A stretch of DNA of 64,000 nucleotides. Origin: GCA-2712985 sp964515905. GTDB taxonomy: Bacteria; Pseudomonadota; Alphaproteobacteria; UBA7887. Numbering within the stretch: position 1 is the stretch's first letter; each line of letters starts with the position of its first letter. Shown piece by piece: positions 18,439 through 27,500 of this stretch. A program made the translations under genes and the position numbers. The notes beneath the pieces were generated by a model. That model searched no databases and was not told the DNA's origin. It was given only the letters and a program-made list of their open reading frames with translations. The DNA lies in the NCBI GenBank assembly GCA_964515905.1, contig CAZEWK010000095.1:1-64000 (forward strand). The letters are read 5' to 3'.

Positions 18439-19371
18439 CTAAATTATTGGTTCAGAGTTGAAGGCTTCTAAGTCCGTTTCCAACGGAATAAACTGCGGCT
18501 TCAGTTTTTTATGAATTGCTTCTGCGAGATTTTCGACTGTCCAGTTGTTATGCACGTTAACTATTTGAGTTTTTGGGCGTGGTTGGTTAAATAGAAAAAC
18601 TTCCCTGCCTCGCACTGCGAAAAGTTGTCCCGACACATCTTGCGCGCTGTCTCCACACAGATAATTTACAAACGTAGCAACATGAGAAGCACTTAAACGC
18701 AAGGATCGTTCTTTGTATTGTGACTGAATCTCATTCATGGGTTTAATGCTCTCCGTCACTCGAGTGGATGCAAACGGAGCTATAGCATTACACGTAATAT
18801 TACTTTGCGCCATGTCTAGCGCAACGGTTCGAGTTAGGCCAAGCAAGCCTGCTTTTGCGCTTGCATAAGCCGCTTGCCCATAGTTTCCATAGAAACCAGC
18901 TGTTGATGTGATATTAACGATTCGTCCATGTTTATAGTCTGTGTTTCTTTTGTATTGGTCGCGAAGGAATGGGGTTGTTGCAGCAAGAATGTAGAAGGGT
19001 CCCGAAAGATTGGTAGCGATTACTTCGTCCCAATCCGAGGAAACACCTTTAAAAATAAAAGAATCCCTTATTATGGCAGCATTATTGATGACTATATCAA
19101 TCTGTCCAAAGGTTTCTAAGGCCGACTGGACTAACCTTTTTGCGCTATCAGTGCTGTTTACACTTTCAGCAAATGTGGTGGTGGGGCCGTTAATCTGAGA
19201 TGCAGCCAATTCGACTACAGATTCATCAAGATTGGTTCCGTTAATAGAAGCGCCATTGTCTGCGAGCACGACATTGGCTCCAGATTCTGACAAAGTTTTT
19301 GCGATAGCGAATCCTATTCCGCGGGCAGCTCCAGTAACTATTGCTGTGCGCTTGTGAAGTCCGCCGCTCAT
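18439..19371 (-). CDS. SDR oxidoreductase with C-terminal extension
   Basis: A 310-residue short-chain dehydrogenase. It has TGAARGIGFA (NAD(P) binding), NNAAI, catalytic Ser in ITSTAG, and Tyr/Lys in YASAK. It is 50-60 residues longer than a simple SDR. The extension (GRVVFLFNQP-type stretch, then NNWTVENLAEAIHKKL) resembles the part after the SDR core in peroxisomal-type multifunctional hydroxyacyl-CoA dehydrogenases. The start codon overlaps the end of the reductase gene by four bases (ATGA), so translation is coupled. In an aryl-CoA pathway it could oxidise a dihydrodiol or a hydroxyacyl intermediate; this is inference. Confidence 0.85.
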   Translation of the reverse strand: MSGGLHKRTAIVTGAARGIGFAIAKTLSESGANVVLADNGASINGTNLDESVVELAASQINGPTTTFAESVNSTDSAKRLVQSALETFGQIDIVINNAAIIRDSFIFKGVSSDWDEVIATNLSGPFYILAATTPFLRDQYKRNTDYKHGRIVNITSTAGFYGNYGQAAYASAKAGLLGLTRTVALDMAQSNITCNAIAPFASTRVTESIKPMNEIQSQYKERSLRLSASHVATFVNYLCGDSAQDVSGQLFAVRGREVFLFNQPRPKTQIVNVHNNWTVENLAEAIHKKLKPQFIPLETDLEAFNSEPII

Positions 19372-20402
19372 TGATCGTTTTCCAGAGCAGTTTTTTCAAG
19401 TTCTGTATAAAAAGCGTCGGCATGACAGTCCTCACGACGAATCCCTATCAATTGGAATTTTTGAACCGCAGTTTCAACCATAGCGGGCGGACCAGCGATA
19501 TAGGCTTTGCAACCATCAAGGTCATCGAAGTCAGTTAAGACAGCATCCGTTACGAGGCCAGTCCGATAATCACTCCCGATTTCAGCCGGTTCATCGGACA
19601 ACACCGGCACGAAATAAAAGTTAGAATGATCTTGTGCTAGATTTATAAGTTCCTCGTTGCAGTATAAGTCGCGTTGGTTCCGAACCCCAAAATATACGTA
19701 AATGCTTTGTTTCATTCCAATTTTTAGAGCTGTATTTACAATAGATCTTATGGGCGCAAAACCCGTTGAACCGGCGACAGCGATAATTGGCCCTCTATGC
19801 AGTTCGCGCAAATAAGATATACCGTGAGGTCCTTCCGCTTTTAAACTATCACCAATTTTAAGTTTATCAAAAACGTGATTGCTTACTTTTCCATCAGAAA
19901 TTTGGCGAATGTGAAACTCAAGAAGATCTTCTCCGGGAAGGTTTGCCATGGAAAAATCCCGAGCTGGTAACCCAGGAAAAGTCAACGTGACATACTGGCC
20001 GGGCGAAAAGCTTAGTGGCGCTCCATCCAGCACCGCAACTTTTATAGCGGTAATATCGTGGGTTACTTTGCTTATTTTTTGAATTTGGCCACTCATGGTT
20101 CTGTGGGGATGTGAAACGACTTCATCTTGATCCAAGGGGCTAATTTCGCAGTCGGACAAAGGCATAGCCCGGCAGGCCAGCACTAATCCGTGTTCTCGCT
20201 CTGAATCTTCTAAGGCAAATGTCGAATATGGTGCTAAGTCGATATTTCCAGAAAACAAGCGCGACTTGCAGGCTCCACAATTACCTGACTGGCACCCGCA
20301 AGGGTAATCAATTTTTGCAGTCAATGCGGCATCTAATATCGTCTGGCCATCCTCGACTTCCAATTCTAAACCGAATGAACGGAAAATAATTTTGTGTTTC
20401 AC
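19368..20402 (-). CDS. 2Fe-2S/FAD/NAD(P)H oxidoreductase, BenC type
   Basis: A 344-residue electron-transfer reductase. The N-terminal plant-type ferredoxin domain holds Cys37, Cys42, Cys45 and Cys77 in CGCQSGNCGACKS and VLACRAM. An FAD-binding barrel follows (RDFSMANLP, about 145) and then an NAD(P) domain (GSTGFAPIR). The ferredoxin-first order is that of BenC-type dioxygenase reductases; in PaaE the ferredoxin part is C-terminal. It is the first gene of the leftward operon, so it most likely feeds electrons to the PaaA-like di-iron protein two genes on. Divergent from gentisate dioxygenase across a 150-base promoter region. Confidence 0.9.
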   Translation of the reverse strand: MKHKIIFRSFGLELEVEDGQTILDAALTAKIDYPCGCQSGNCGACKSRLFSGNIDLAPYSTFALEDSEREHGLVLACRAMPLSDCEISPLDQDEVVSHPHRTMSGQIQKISKVTHDITAIKVAVLDGAPLSFSPGQYVTLTFPGLPARDFSMANLPGEDLLEFHIRQISDGKVSNHVFDKLKIGDSLKAEGPHGISYLRELHRGPIIAVAGSTGFAPIRSIVNTALKIGMKQSIYVYFGVRNQRDLYCNEELINLAQDHSNFYFVPVLSDEPAEIGSDYRTGLVTDAVLTDFDDLDGCKAYIAGPPAMVETAVQKFQLIGIRREDCHADAFYTELEKTALENDQ

Positions 20403-20464
20403 CGGCTAACCATTCCTTTAGTTAAAATTCAAAAAATATTTCAAGTAACGTGCTATAACATGTA

Positions 20465-20478
20465 ATACAAGAGTGTAT
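20465..20478. promoter_or_regulatory. candidate operator in divergent intergenic region
   Basis: ATACA-AGAG-TGTAT forms a small perfect inverted repeat between the divergent reductase and gentisate dioxygenase genes, inside an AT-rich stretch that could hold both promoters. It is short, so it may be chance, and no regulator gene is near. Confidence 0.25.
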
Positions 20479-20554
20479 ATAGTGTGCTGGACACGGATGG
20501 TTGAAAACCCCTACAGTTCTAAGTTGTTTACAGGAATAGTAAAAGTTTGAGCAA

Positions 20555-21610
20555 ATGGGTACCACAAAAACCGAAATCGACGAGCGAGAGAAATTTTACC
20601 AAGATATTGGCGGTCATAATATGGCCCCGTTATGGGAAGTCTTTCGATCGTTGGTTACTCCACAGCCCGTAACTCCTGCCAGACCTCACTGCTGGCATTA
20701 TCGAGACGTTCGGGATTGGGTCCTTCGGGCTGGAGACATTATTTCAGCTCGTGAGGCTGAACGACGCGTATTGGTGTTGGAAAACCCCGGTTTGCGTGGG
20801 CAAACCAGAATTACGAATTCACTTTACGCTGGTTTACAGCTGATATTGCCTGGCGAGGTAGCGCCTAGCCACCGTCATACTCAGTCGGCGCTCCGCTTCA
20901 TCATAGAGGGGACCCGCGCCTATACGGCGGTCGATGGTGAGCGAGCGTATATGGAGAGGGGGGATTTGATACTTACTCCACCAATGACATGGCATGATCA
21001 TGGAAGCGAGGGAGATGAACCTACTGTATGGCTGGATGGCCTAGATATCCCAATTATACAGACTTTTGATGCTAGCTTTCTTGAAAGCTTTCCAGAAGAT
21101 AGTCAGCCCGCTGTGAGGCATCCTGGTGATAGCCGTGTTCGATATGGACGGAATATGAGACCATTCGCTGGAAAATTTGACCCAACATCGTCTCCGGTAT
21201 TTTCGTATCCTTACGGAGAATATCGTGAAGCTCTGGAGCAGATGAGGGTACAGGAAGAGTGGGATGTTTGCCATGGACTCAAAATGACTTTTATCAATCC
21301 ACTTTCGGGCGGCCACGTTATGCCAACGATTGCTGCATTCGTGCAACTTGTCCCCAAAAATTTTAATACGGCCCCATACCGTTCAACGGATGCTTCGATC
21401 TATACTGTAGTCGATGGAAGTGGGCGGGCTTGCGTAGGATCGGAAGAATTCCAACTTGTCCCAAATGACATATTTGTTGTCCCTAGTTGGTATTCACTTC
21501 GGGTTGACGCTGAAGAAGATCTGATATTGTTTAGTTTTTCTGACCGTAGCGCTCAGGAAAAACTATGCTTATGGCGAGAGCAGCGGGGTAATGAAGGAGA
21601 TAGGGCATGA
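20555..21610 (+). CDS. gentisate 1,2-dioxygenase
   Basis: A 351-residue bicupin. It cleaves gentisate (2,5-dihydroxybenzoate) between C1 and C2 to maleylpyruvate using Fe(II). The N-terminal cupin has the metal ligands H106xH108 (PSHRHTQSALRF) and His147 (MTWHDHG). The GTRAYTAVDGE segment and the following DGLDIP are typical of the family. The second cupin (about 240-340) is the usual non-metal domain. The length is normal. It is translationally coupled to the FAH-family gene (ATGA overlap) that would process the product, and faces the PaaA-like operon. Confidence 0.93.
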   Translation: MGTTKTEIDEREKFYQDIGGHNMAPLWEVFRSLVTPQPVTPARPHCWHYRDVRDWVLRAGDIISAREAERRVLVLENPGLRGQTRITNSLYAGLQLILPGEVAPSHRHTQSALRFIIEGTRAYTAVDGERAYMERGDLILTPPMTWHDHGSEGDEPTVWLDGLDIPIIQTFDASFLESFPEDSQPAVRHPGDSRVRYGRNMRPFAGKFDPTSSPVFSYPYGEYREALEQMRVQEEWDVCHGLKMTFINPLSGGHVMPTIAAFVQLVPKNFNTAPYRSTDASIYTVVDGSGRACVGSEEFQLVPNDIFVVPSWYSLRVDAEEDLILFSFSDRSAQEKLCLWREQRGNEGDRA

Positions 21611-22317
21611 ATGATAAAATGTATCGAAGCGATTACGTAATCCCAATGTGGGAACAACCTTCAGTCGCAGTGGCGGGAGGCGCAGCATTCCCAGTAAGAA
21701 GAATTTTCTGTGTAGGAAGAAACTATGCGGAGCATGCGCGGGAGATGGGTACAGATCCAAACAGGGAGCCACCATTTTTCTTTATGAAGGCAGCTGATTC
21801 TATTGTGGCAAGTGGGGCAGATGTAAAATACCCATCACGAACAGAAGATTTACATTACGAAGTTGAATTGGTCCTTGCTTTAGGCGCCTCTGGCTCTGAC
21901 ATCGCAGTTAGCGACGCCTCGGATTATATTTTTGGTTATGCTGTGGGGGTGGATTTGACTCGTCGCGATCTTCAACAACAAATGAAAGAAAAGGGTCGAC
22001 CTTGGGATGTCGGCAAGTCCTTTGGACAAGCAGCTCCTGTAGGAGAAATTCAGCCTGGGTGGAATATAGGGCATCCGCGAAAGGGAAAAATTAGTTTATC
22101 AGTGAATGGAAACATTCGTCAGGAAGGTGACCTGAATCAAATGATTTGGAGTATTGACGAAGTTATTGCTGAACTTTCCACCTACTACAAACTGGAAGTA
22201 GGAGATTTAATTTTTACTGGTACTCCTGCAGGGGTGGGTCCTTTGGTTCGTGGAGATGAAGTTACAGGTGTGATTGAAGAGCTAGAGCCCTTAAAATTCA
22301 CTATTTCTTCCACCTAA
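21607..22317 (+). CDS. FAH-family fumarylpyruvate/maleylpyruvate hydrolase
   Basis: A 236-residue fumarylacetoacetase-family enzyme. It has FCVGRNYAEHAREMG, the FFFMKAADS loop, metal-binding HYEVELVLALG and the C-terminal DLIFTGTPAGVGPL motif. Next to gentisate dioxygenase the expected reaction is hydrolysis of fumarylpyruvate (or maleylpyruvate directly) to fumarate/malate and pyruvate, as for NagK. No glutathione-dependent maleylpyruvate isomerase is seen in this window, so either it is elsewhere or the enzyme takes the unisomerised product. It overlaps the preceding stop by four bases and is cytosolic. Confidence 0.9.
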   Translation: MNDKMYRSDYVIPMWEQPSVAVAGGAAFPVRRIFCVGRNYAEHAREMGTDPNREPPFFFMKAADSIVASGADVKYPSRTEDLHYEVELVLALGASGSDIAVSDASDYIFGYAVGVDLTRRDLQQQMKEKGRPWDVGKSFGQAAPVGEIQPGWNIGHPRKGKISLSVNGNIRQEGDLNQMIWSIDEVIAELSTYYKLEVGDLIFTGTPAGVGPLVRGDEVTGVIEELEPLKFTISST

Positions 22318-22355
22318 CTTATATTGGAATAATTCAATCTCTTCTGATGCTTCTG

Positions 22356-22766
22356 TCATCCGAATAGGGTTTTCACTTCCTCTGGAATTTTGGTGGCTTC
22401 GAGAGTTCCGGTATTGCTTAGAATACTCCATATGCGGACTTCAAAACCTGTGGCTATTTTATCGTCGCCGCGTTCAAATTGGTGACGAATTCGGAAGCTT
22501 TTACGGCCCCAATGTTCGATTTGGCTAGAAACTATCAATGTATTACCCGTTCGTGCCGGTGTTAGGAAATTGGCCCCAGTGTCAACTAACGGCCCCCCAA
22601 AACTATGAAACTGAGAATTCATGGATTCGAAAGTTAACCCCTTGCTCTTGAAAAGTAGCCAGAAGCCTCGATCCATCCAACGATAAAAGTTGGGATAAAA
22701 GACTATTCCAGCTGGATCACAGTCTCCCCAGTCAACCCGAAGCGAATAGCTGTTGTTGTTTTCCAT
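22356..22766 (-). CDS. 4-hydroxybenzoyl-CoA thioesterase family hot-dog protein
   Basis: A 136-residue hot-dog thioesterase. The N-terminal motif WGDCDPAGIVFYPNFYRWMD contains the catalytic Asp of the 4-hydroxybenzoyl-CoA thioesterase family. Later segments FLTPARTGNTL and WGRKSFRIRHQF fit the fold. Its product in this setting could be gentisate released from gentisyl-CoA, or salicylate/hydroxybenzoate from their CoA esters. It lies on the minus strand between the gentisate genes and the ABC importer, convergent with the FAH gene. Family assignment is firm; the acyl group is inferred. Confidence 0.9.
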   Translation of the reverse strand: MENNNSYSLRVDWGDCDPAGIVFYPNFYRWMDRGFWLLFKSKGLTFESMNSQFHSFGGPLVDTGANFLTPARTGNTLIVSSQIEHWGRKSFRIRHQFERGDDKIATGFEVRIWSILSNTGTLEATKIPEEVKTLFG

Positions 22767-22936
22767 TTGGTCCCTGCGGTTAATTGAAGTACTTCTTTGG
22801 AGTCGCTACAAATGAGTGGTGCGCTCCTGATGGTGCACTTTACCCAAGCTTATAGTTTATGCGCTAAGTTGTTTTTTTGAAGTGTAATATAGATAATCTT
22901 TGGAATCTGGGAAGATATTCTAATAGGAGGCGGGCT

Positions 22937-24112
22937 ATGCGGATCTGGCATATTGTTTGCGTGGCAGTATTGATGATGGTTGGACTAAATCGTGCTGAGG
23001 CAGATGATGTGATCAAAGTCGGCGTGGTTCTACCATATTCTAGTGTTTATGCTTCCTTGGGCGGTGATATTACGGATGGCATGGAGCTTGCGTTTGATCT
23101 TTTTGGTTCGGAGGTGTCCGGTAAAAAAATTGTCCTGATAACTGAAGATTCGGAGGTAAAGCCAAACGTTGGGCTGGCCAAGACCAAAAAACTGGTTTTT
23201 CAAGACAAGGTGGATTTTCTAGTGGGCCCTGTCGCTTCGAACGTCGCTGGAGCTATGCGCGACTTTGTTCATAATGCGAAAATACCTTTGATTATCCCAA
23301 ACGCCGGCAATAACGCTTTAACCGGAGAAAAGTGCAGTCCGTGGGTAATTAGAACTTCTTTCTCCAACGATCAAATCAATCGTGTCATGGGACCTTGGTT
23401 GTATAACCGCGGCTATCGAACACTTTACCTGATGGCTCCTGATTACGCGGCTGGGCATCAGATGATGGAAGCAGTTAAACGCGATTTTGTTGCAGCGGGG
23501 GGGAGCGTGATTGGAGAGGAATATCCGCCACTTCGGGAAACTAAGGACTTTGCTCCATATTTAGCTAAAGTGAAGGCAAGTCGCCCAGATGCCTTATACG
23601 TTTTCTTCGCAGGGGGGTTGGCTATACAGTTTGTAAAACAATATCACGAATTTGGAATGAAGGATCAAATACCCTTGACTGGGGCGGGATGGTTAACATC
23701 GCCCTTGTTCTTGCCAGCCCAAGGTTCGGCTGCTGTAGGTTTCACAGGCGCGCTAAACTACGTCCCTACAATTGATTCCGAAGAAAACAGATTGTTTCAG
23801 GAAGCGTTTAGAAATAAACATGAGAGAACGGCATCTGAATTCACAGTCCAAGGGTTTGATACAGGTCGTCTAATTGTAGAGGCGTTGAACGCAGTTAAGG
23901 GAGATGTTTCGAATAAAAAAGAATTAGTGGAGGCAATGCAAAACGTGACATTTGTTGGGCCACGGGGCCCATTCCGAATTGACCCAGCTACCAACAATAT
24001 CATCCAGGACATATATATTTTTGAAACCCGGCAAGTAGGTTACAAAGTAAGGCACGTTGTGATTGATAAAATTCCGAATGTACAGGACGGGCCGAACGGC
24101 TGCGAAATGTAA
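22937..24112 (+). CDS. Liv-type ABC importer, periplasmic binding protein
   Basis: A 391-residue type-I periplasmic binding protein (LivK/BraC class). The signal peptide covers about residues 1-23. The mature part opens with IKVGVVLPYSS and has the ISGD-type strands, the FLVGPVASNVAGAM segment and two lobes. I start at ATG 22937 because TAGGAGG at 22924-22930 precedes it; a longer form would add 20 residues without a signal. Family members bind branched-chain amino acids, amides, urea or aromatic acids. Placed beside gentisate genes, uptake of an aromatic acid is the best guess. Confidence 0.88.
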   Translation: MRIWHIVCVAVLMMVGLNRAEADDVIKVGVVLPYSSVYASLGGDITDGMELAFDLFGSEVSGKKIVLITEDSEVKPNVGLAKTKKLVFQDKVDFLVGPVASNVAGAMRDFVHNAKIPLIIPNAGNNALTGEKCSPWVIRTSFSNDQINRVMGPWLYNRGYRTLYLMAPDYAAGHQMMEAVKRDFVAAGGSVIGEEYPPLRETKDFAPYLAKVKASRPDALYVFFAGGLAIQFVKQYHEFGMKDQIPLTGAGWLTSPLFLPAQGSAAVGFTGALNYVPTIDSEENRLFQEAFRNKHERTASEFTVQGFDTGRLIVEALNAVKGDVSNKKELVEAMQNVTFVGPRGPFRIDPATNNIIQDIYIFETRQVGYKVRHVVIDKIPNVQDGPNGCEM

Positions 24113-24117
24113 TTTTT

Positions 24118-25005
24118 GTGCCTGCCTACATGTTTTTGGAGCCCACATTTTTAATCATCCAATTGCTTAATGGTCTGCAGTTAGCCAGCTTATTATTTCT
24201 GTTATCGGTTGGTTTATCAGTAGTGTACGGATTGATGAATTTTATCAACCTGGCGCATGGGACCTTGTATATGTTGGGGGCATATATTGGTTTGACGGTT
24301 GCCAACACGACGGGTTCCTTCTGGATGGCGTTTGTGCTAGCGCCCCTAGCTGTTGCTGCGCTGGGTGCCTTATTCCATGTTTTGTTATTGCGCCACATGC
24401 AAAATGCGAGCCCACTAAAGCAGGTGTTAGTTACCTTTGGTCTAGTCTTCGTGGGTCTGGACGTTGTTCGTTATTTATGGGGAGACTTCAGCCATTCGAT
24501 TGATGGACCGATTATTTTCTCGGGTCCAGTGATGGTCTTAGGGGAGATATATCCTAGTTACCGATTATTCGTAATTGGTTTAGGTTTATTTGTGTTGGTG
24601 GCGCTTTATTTTGGCCTTGAGAGGACTCGTATAGGTGCCATTGTGCGCGCTGGGGTTGATGATCAGGAGGTGGCAATGTCTCTTGGAATTAACATTAAGC
24701 TGGTGTTATTTATCGTTTTTTGTATGGGATGTGGCTTGGCGGGTCTGGCTGGTGTGGTGGCAGCGCCGGTTTTATCGGTATACCCCGGTATGGATATGTC
24801 AATCCTAGTGATGACACTAATTGTTGTTGTGGTTGGAGGGCCAGGGAGCCTGAAAGGTGCAGCCCTTGGTGCTTTACTGATCGGTATGTTTGAGACTTTT
24901 GGTCAAGTATTTATCCCTTCTCTGGCGAGTGTCACCATCTATGCATTTATGGCTTTAGTCCTACTAGTTCGTCCGTCGGGATTGTTGCCAGTTCAACCTA
25001 AATAA
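24118..25005 (+). CDS. Liv-type ABC permease (LivH-like)
   Basis: A 295-residue inner-membrane permease with about eight helices. Typical LivH segments are LLNGLQLASLLFLLSVGLSVVYGLMNF (given in parts: QLASLLFLL, VVYGLMN), INLAHGTLYMLGAY, and the coupling loop RAGVDDQEVAMSLGI. The C-terminal VVVGGPGSLKGAALGALLIG is also diagnostic. The start is GTG 24118, five bases after the binding-protein stop; ATG 24130 is an alternative. It works with the next permease and two ATPases. Confidence 0.9.
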   Translation: MPAYMFLEPTFLIIQLLNGLQLASLLFLLSVGLSVVYGLMNFINLAHGTLYMLGAYIGLTVANTTGSFWMAFVLAPLAVAALGALFHVLLLRHMQNASPLKQVLVTFGLVFVGLDVVRYLWGDFSHSIDGPIIFSGPVMVLGEIYPSYRLFVIGLGLFVLVALYFGLERTRIGAIVRAGVDDQEVAMSLGINIKLVLFIVFCMGCGLAGLAGVVAAPVLSVYPGMDMSILVMTLIVVVVGGPGSLKGAALGALLIGMFETFGQVFIPSLASVTIYAFMALVLLVRPSGLLPVQPK

Positions 25006-25016
25006 GGGTCACGGTA

Positions 25017-25976
25017 TTGAAGATAACGTTGCCAAATAATCGCGATATGGCCGCGCTTTTTTTGATGTTAATAGCGATGAGCTTCTGGTTTTTTGCTGAT
25101 GTTTTTGGCCACGAACTTCTAGCCCAAATTGCGATTTTGGCAATTCTCGCTATGAGTCTTGATCTTTTGGTGGGCTATACTGGGATGGTCTCACTTGGAC
25201 ATGCTGCATTTTTTGGTGCAGGCGCTTATGCGACAGCTGGTTTTGCTACCATGGTAGATATGCCAATGTGGGCAGTTATTCCAATGTCTATGATATGTGC
25301 TTCCGGGCTTGCTTTTTGCATAGGTATTTTTGCCGTGCGCTTAGTTGGGGTGTTTTTTATAATGATTACTTTGGCTGCGGGAGAGATGCTACACGCTTTT
25401 GCATTTCGAAGTCGGTCTTTCGGTGGAGATGACGGACTCAGCGGGGTACCGCGTTTAAATTTGGAAACACTAAATATTAATTTGTTGGATCCCACACAAT
25501 TTTCCTTATTTACGCTCGTTGTTGCTGGTTTGGTATATTTGCTGAATCGAAGTTTAGTTGAATCCCCAGCTGGTAGAGTGCTCCAGGGTATACAATTAAA
25601 CGAGCCGAGAATGCGGGCCTTGGGTTGTCGTTTAATGCATTACAAACTTGCTGTATTTGTGATAGCGGGTGGCCTTGCTGGGCTGGCGGGATCGCTAACG
25701 GCGCAACATAATCACTTTGTGTCTCCGGAGTTGCTCACATGGACCACTTCAGGAGAAGTATTAATTATTGTTATCGTTGGGGGCATTGGCAGTTTGGTGG
25801 GGCCCGCCGCTGGAGCAGCAGTCTTTGTGATACTATCGCATTATTTGAGCGGAATAACTGAGTACTGGATGTTATTTATGGGTTTGTTTTTTATTGTCGT
25901 AGTATTATCAGGGAATGAAGGGATATACGGTTTTTTAAGACATATTAAACGGACATTGGAGAATGTTAAACGTTAA
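25017..25976 (+). CDS. Liv-type ABC permease (LivM-like)
   Basis: A 319-residue permease with about ten hydrophobic segments. LivM signatures include LLVGYTGMVSLGHAAFFGAGAY (in two parts: VGYTGMVSLG and HAAFFGAGAY), FGGDDGLSGVP, the coupling loop GRVLQGIQLNEPRMRALGC, and VIVGGIGSLVGP. It starts at TTG 25017, 11 bases after the previous stop, and its last 14 bases overlap the following ATPase gene, so translation is coupled. It is the second half of the membrane pore of this importer. Confidence 0.9.
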   Translation: MKITLPNNRDMAALFLMLIAMSFWFFADVFGHELLAQIAILAILAMSLDLLVGYTGMVSLGHAAFFGAGAYATAGFATMVDMPMWAVIPMSMICASGLAFCIGIFAVRLVGVFFIMITLAAGEMLHAFAFRSRSFGGDDGLSGVPRLNLETLNINLLDPTQFSLFTLVVAGLVYLLNRSLVESPAGRVLQGIQLNEPRMRALGCRLMHYKLAVFVIAGGLAGLAGSLTAQHNHFVSPELLTWTTSGEVLIIVIVGGIGSLVGPAAGAAVFVILSHYLSGITEYWMLFMGLFFIVVVLSGNEGIYGFLRHIKRTLENVKR

Positions 25977-26757
25977 AAACTTAAATAAAAGTTTTGGAGC
26001 CCTGCATGCTGTAAGAGACGTTTCACTCAATATTAGTGGCGGGGCGCGACACGCTTTAATCGGGCCCAATGGTGCCGGAAAAACAACCTTATTTGATTTG
26101 CTCAGTGGAGAAGTTTTTCCCGATTCAGGGACTATAGAATTTGCTGGGCAGGATTGCACTGGAGACACATCAGATATTCGTGCGCGTGCAGGAATAGGAC
26201 GTTCATTTCAACAGAATAGTCTATTCGGCGGTTGGACCGTTGGTCAAAATATTGTAACTGCGCTTCTCATATCTCAAAATTATGGACAGCAATGGTTGGC
26301 ACCCTTGTCGAGCGCATTCGAGCTAGAAGCACAAGCAAAAGATCTCGCTGAAAGAATCGGTTTGGGTGAGTATATTGATGTTCTAGTGGACCAGCTTGCA
26401 TACGGCTTGCAGCGACAATTAGAGCTCGGGTTGGCGTTGGCCACAAACCCCAAATTACTATTACTTGATGAACCTACTGCCGGAATGAGCCCAAGTGAAA
26501 CAAAGTTTATGGTTTCATTGATCAATAGTTTGCCTGCCGCTTTGACCGTTGTAATTGTTGAACACGATATGGATGTGGTCTTTAAGATCGCAGATGAGAT
26601 TACAGTTCTTGACGCTGGTTCGATTTTGTTTAAAGGATCATCGAATGAGGTGCGACAATCGAGCATCGTCCAGGCACGCTATCTAGGTCCATATTTTGAT
26701 GACGATGGTATTACATCGAGATCGTTTCCAGGCGATGCAAGAACATCAGAATCCTGA
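25963..26757 (+). CDS. Liv-type ABC ATPase (LivG-like)
   Basis: A 264-residue ABC ATPase. Walker A is GPNGAGKTT (about 35). The signature region is the degenerate LAYGLQRQLELGLAL where LSGGQ is usual, as is common for LivG. Walker B is LLLDEPTAGMS and the switch His is in VIVEHDMDVVF. The start overlaps the permease by 14 bases. A Ser/Asp-rich C-terminal tail of about 20 residues is poorly conserved. It energises import with the LivF-like ATPase. Confidence 0.92.
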   Translation: MLNVKNLNKSFGALHAVRDVSLNISGGARHALIGPNGAGKTTLFDLLSGEVFPDSGTIEFAGQDCTGDTSDIRARAGIGRSFQQNSLFGGWTVGQNIVTALLISQNYGQQWLAPLSSAFELEAQAKDLAERIGLGEYIDVLVDQLAYGLQRQLELGLALATNPKLLLLDEPTAGMSPSETKFMVSLINSLPAALTVVIVEHDMDVVFKIADEITVLDAGSILFKGSSNEVRQSSIVQARYLGPYFDDDGITSRSFPGDARTSES

Positions 26758-26774
26758 TTCTGTGGGTAAATCAA

Positions 26775-27470
26775 TTGAATTTGCACGTTAAAAATTTAAA
26801 CGCCTGGTATGGGAAAAGTCATGTGGTGCAGGACATATCGTTCTGCATTCCACAGGGAACAGCAGTTTCCATTTTGGGCAGGAATGGGGCAGGAAAGACA
26901 ACCACTCTGAAATCGATAATGGGGTTGATCCCCAAGCGCAGTGGATTGGTTCACTTGGGGAATAAGAATATAAGCGGATTGTCGCCATTCCTTGTGGCAC
27001 GTGAGGGGCTTGCATATGTCCCGGAAAATAGAGGAATTTTCACGTCTTTATCAGTAGAGGAGAATTTGACAGTAGTGAGTCGTGGCGGTCACAAAGGATG
27101 GGATTTAGCAAGAATATTTAATCGATTCCCGCGTCTCTCTGACCGGCGCCATCACGGTGCCAGCACACTTTCAGGAGGCGAACAGCAGATGCTTGCTATT
27201 GCCCGTGCTTTAATGACAAATGGGGAGTGGTTGATCCTCGACGAACCTACAGAAGGACTGGCTCCCAATATTATAAGTGAGTTAATCGACTTGCTAAAAG
27301 AGCTGCTGCAATCCAAATTAGGTCTTCTTTTGGTCGAACAGAATTTTCAGTTTGCGACAAAGCTCTCGAACGAAATCCATGTGATGGGAAAAGGAAAAAT
27401 ACGTTGGTCAGGTTCTCCCCAAGACCTTATGCGGGCACCTGACGTCAGGCGAGAATGGTTGGGTGTCTAA
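26775..27470 (+). CDS. Liv-type ABC ATPase (LivF-like)
   Basis: A 231-residue ABC ATPase. Walker A is GRNGAGKTT (about 35), signature LSGGEQQML, Walker B LILDEPTEGLA, switch segment LLLVEQNFQFA. The NAWYGKSHVVQDISF start and VPENRGIF after the Q-loop are typical of LivF. The start codon is TTG 26775, 17 bases after the LivG-like stop; a longer start is not supported. It completes the five-gene importer. Confidence 0.92.
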   Translation: MNLHVKNLNAWYGKSHVVQDISFCIPQGTAVSILGRNGAGKTTTLKSIMGLIPKRSGLVHLGNKNISGLSPFLVAREGLAYVPENRGIFTSLSVEENLTVVSRGGHKGWDLARIFNRFPRLSDRRHHGASTLSGGEQQMLAIARALMTNGEWLILDEPTEGLAPNIISELIDLLKELLQSKLGLLLVEQNFQFATKLSNEIHVMGKGKIRWSGSPQDLMRAPDVRREWLGV

Positions 27471-27500
27471 AAATGATTATCACATAAGCGGTATTATCTA

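Noticed and set aside
19368..20402. PaaE assignment for the reductase
   Set aside because: Its ferredoxin domain is N-terminal; in PaaE it is C-terminal. BenC type is the better name.
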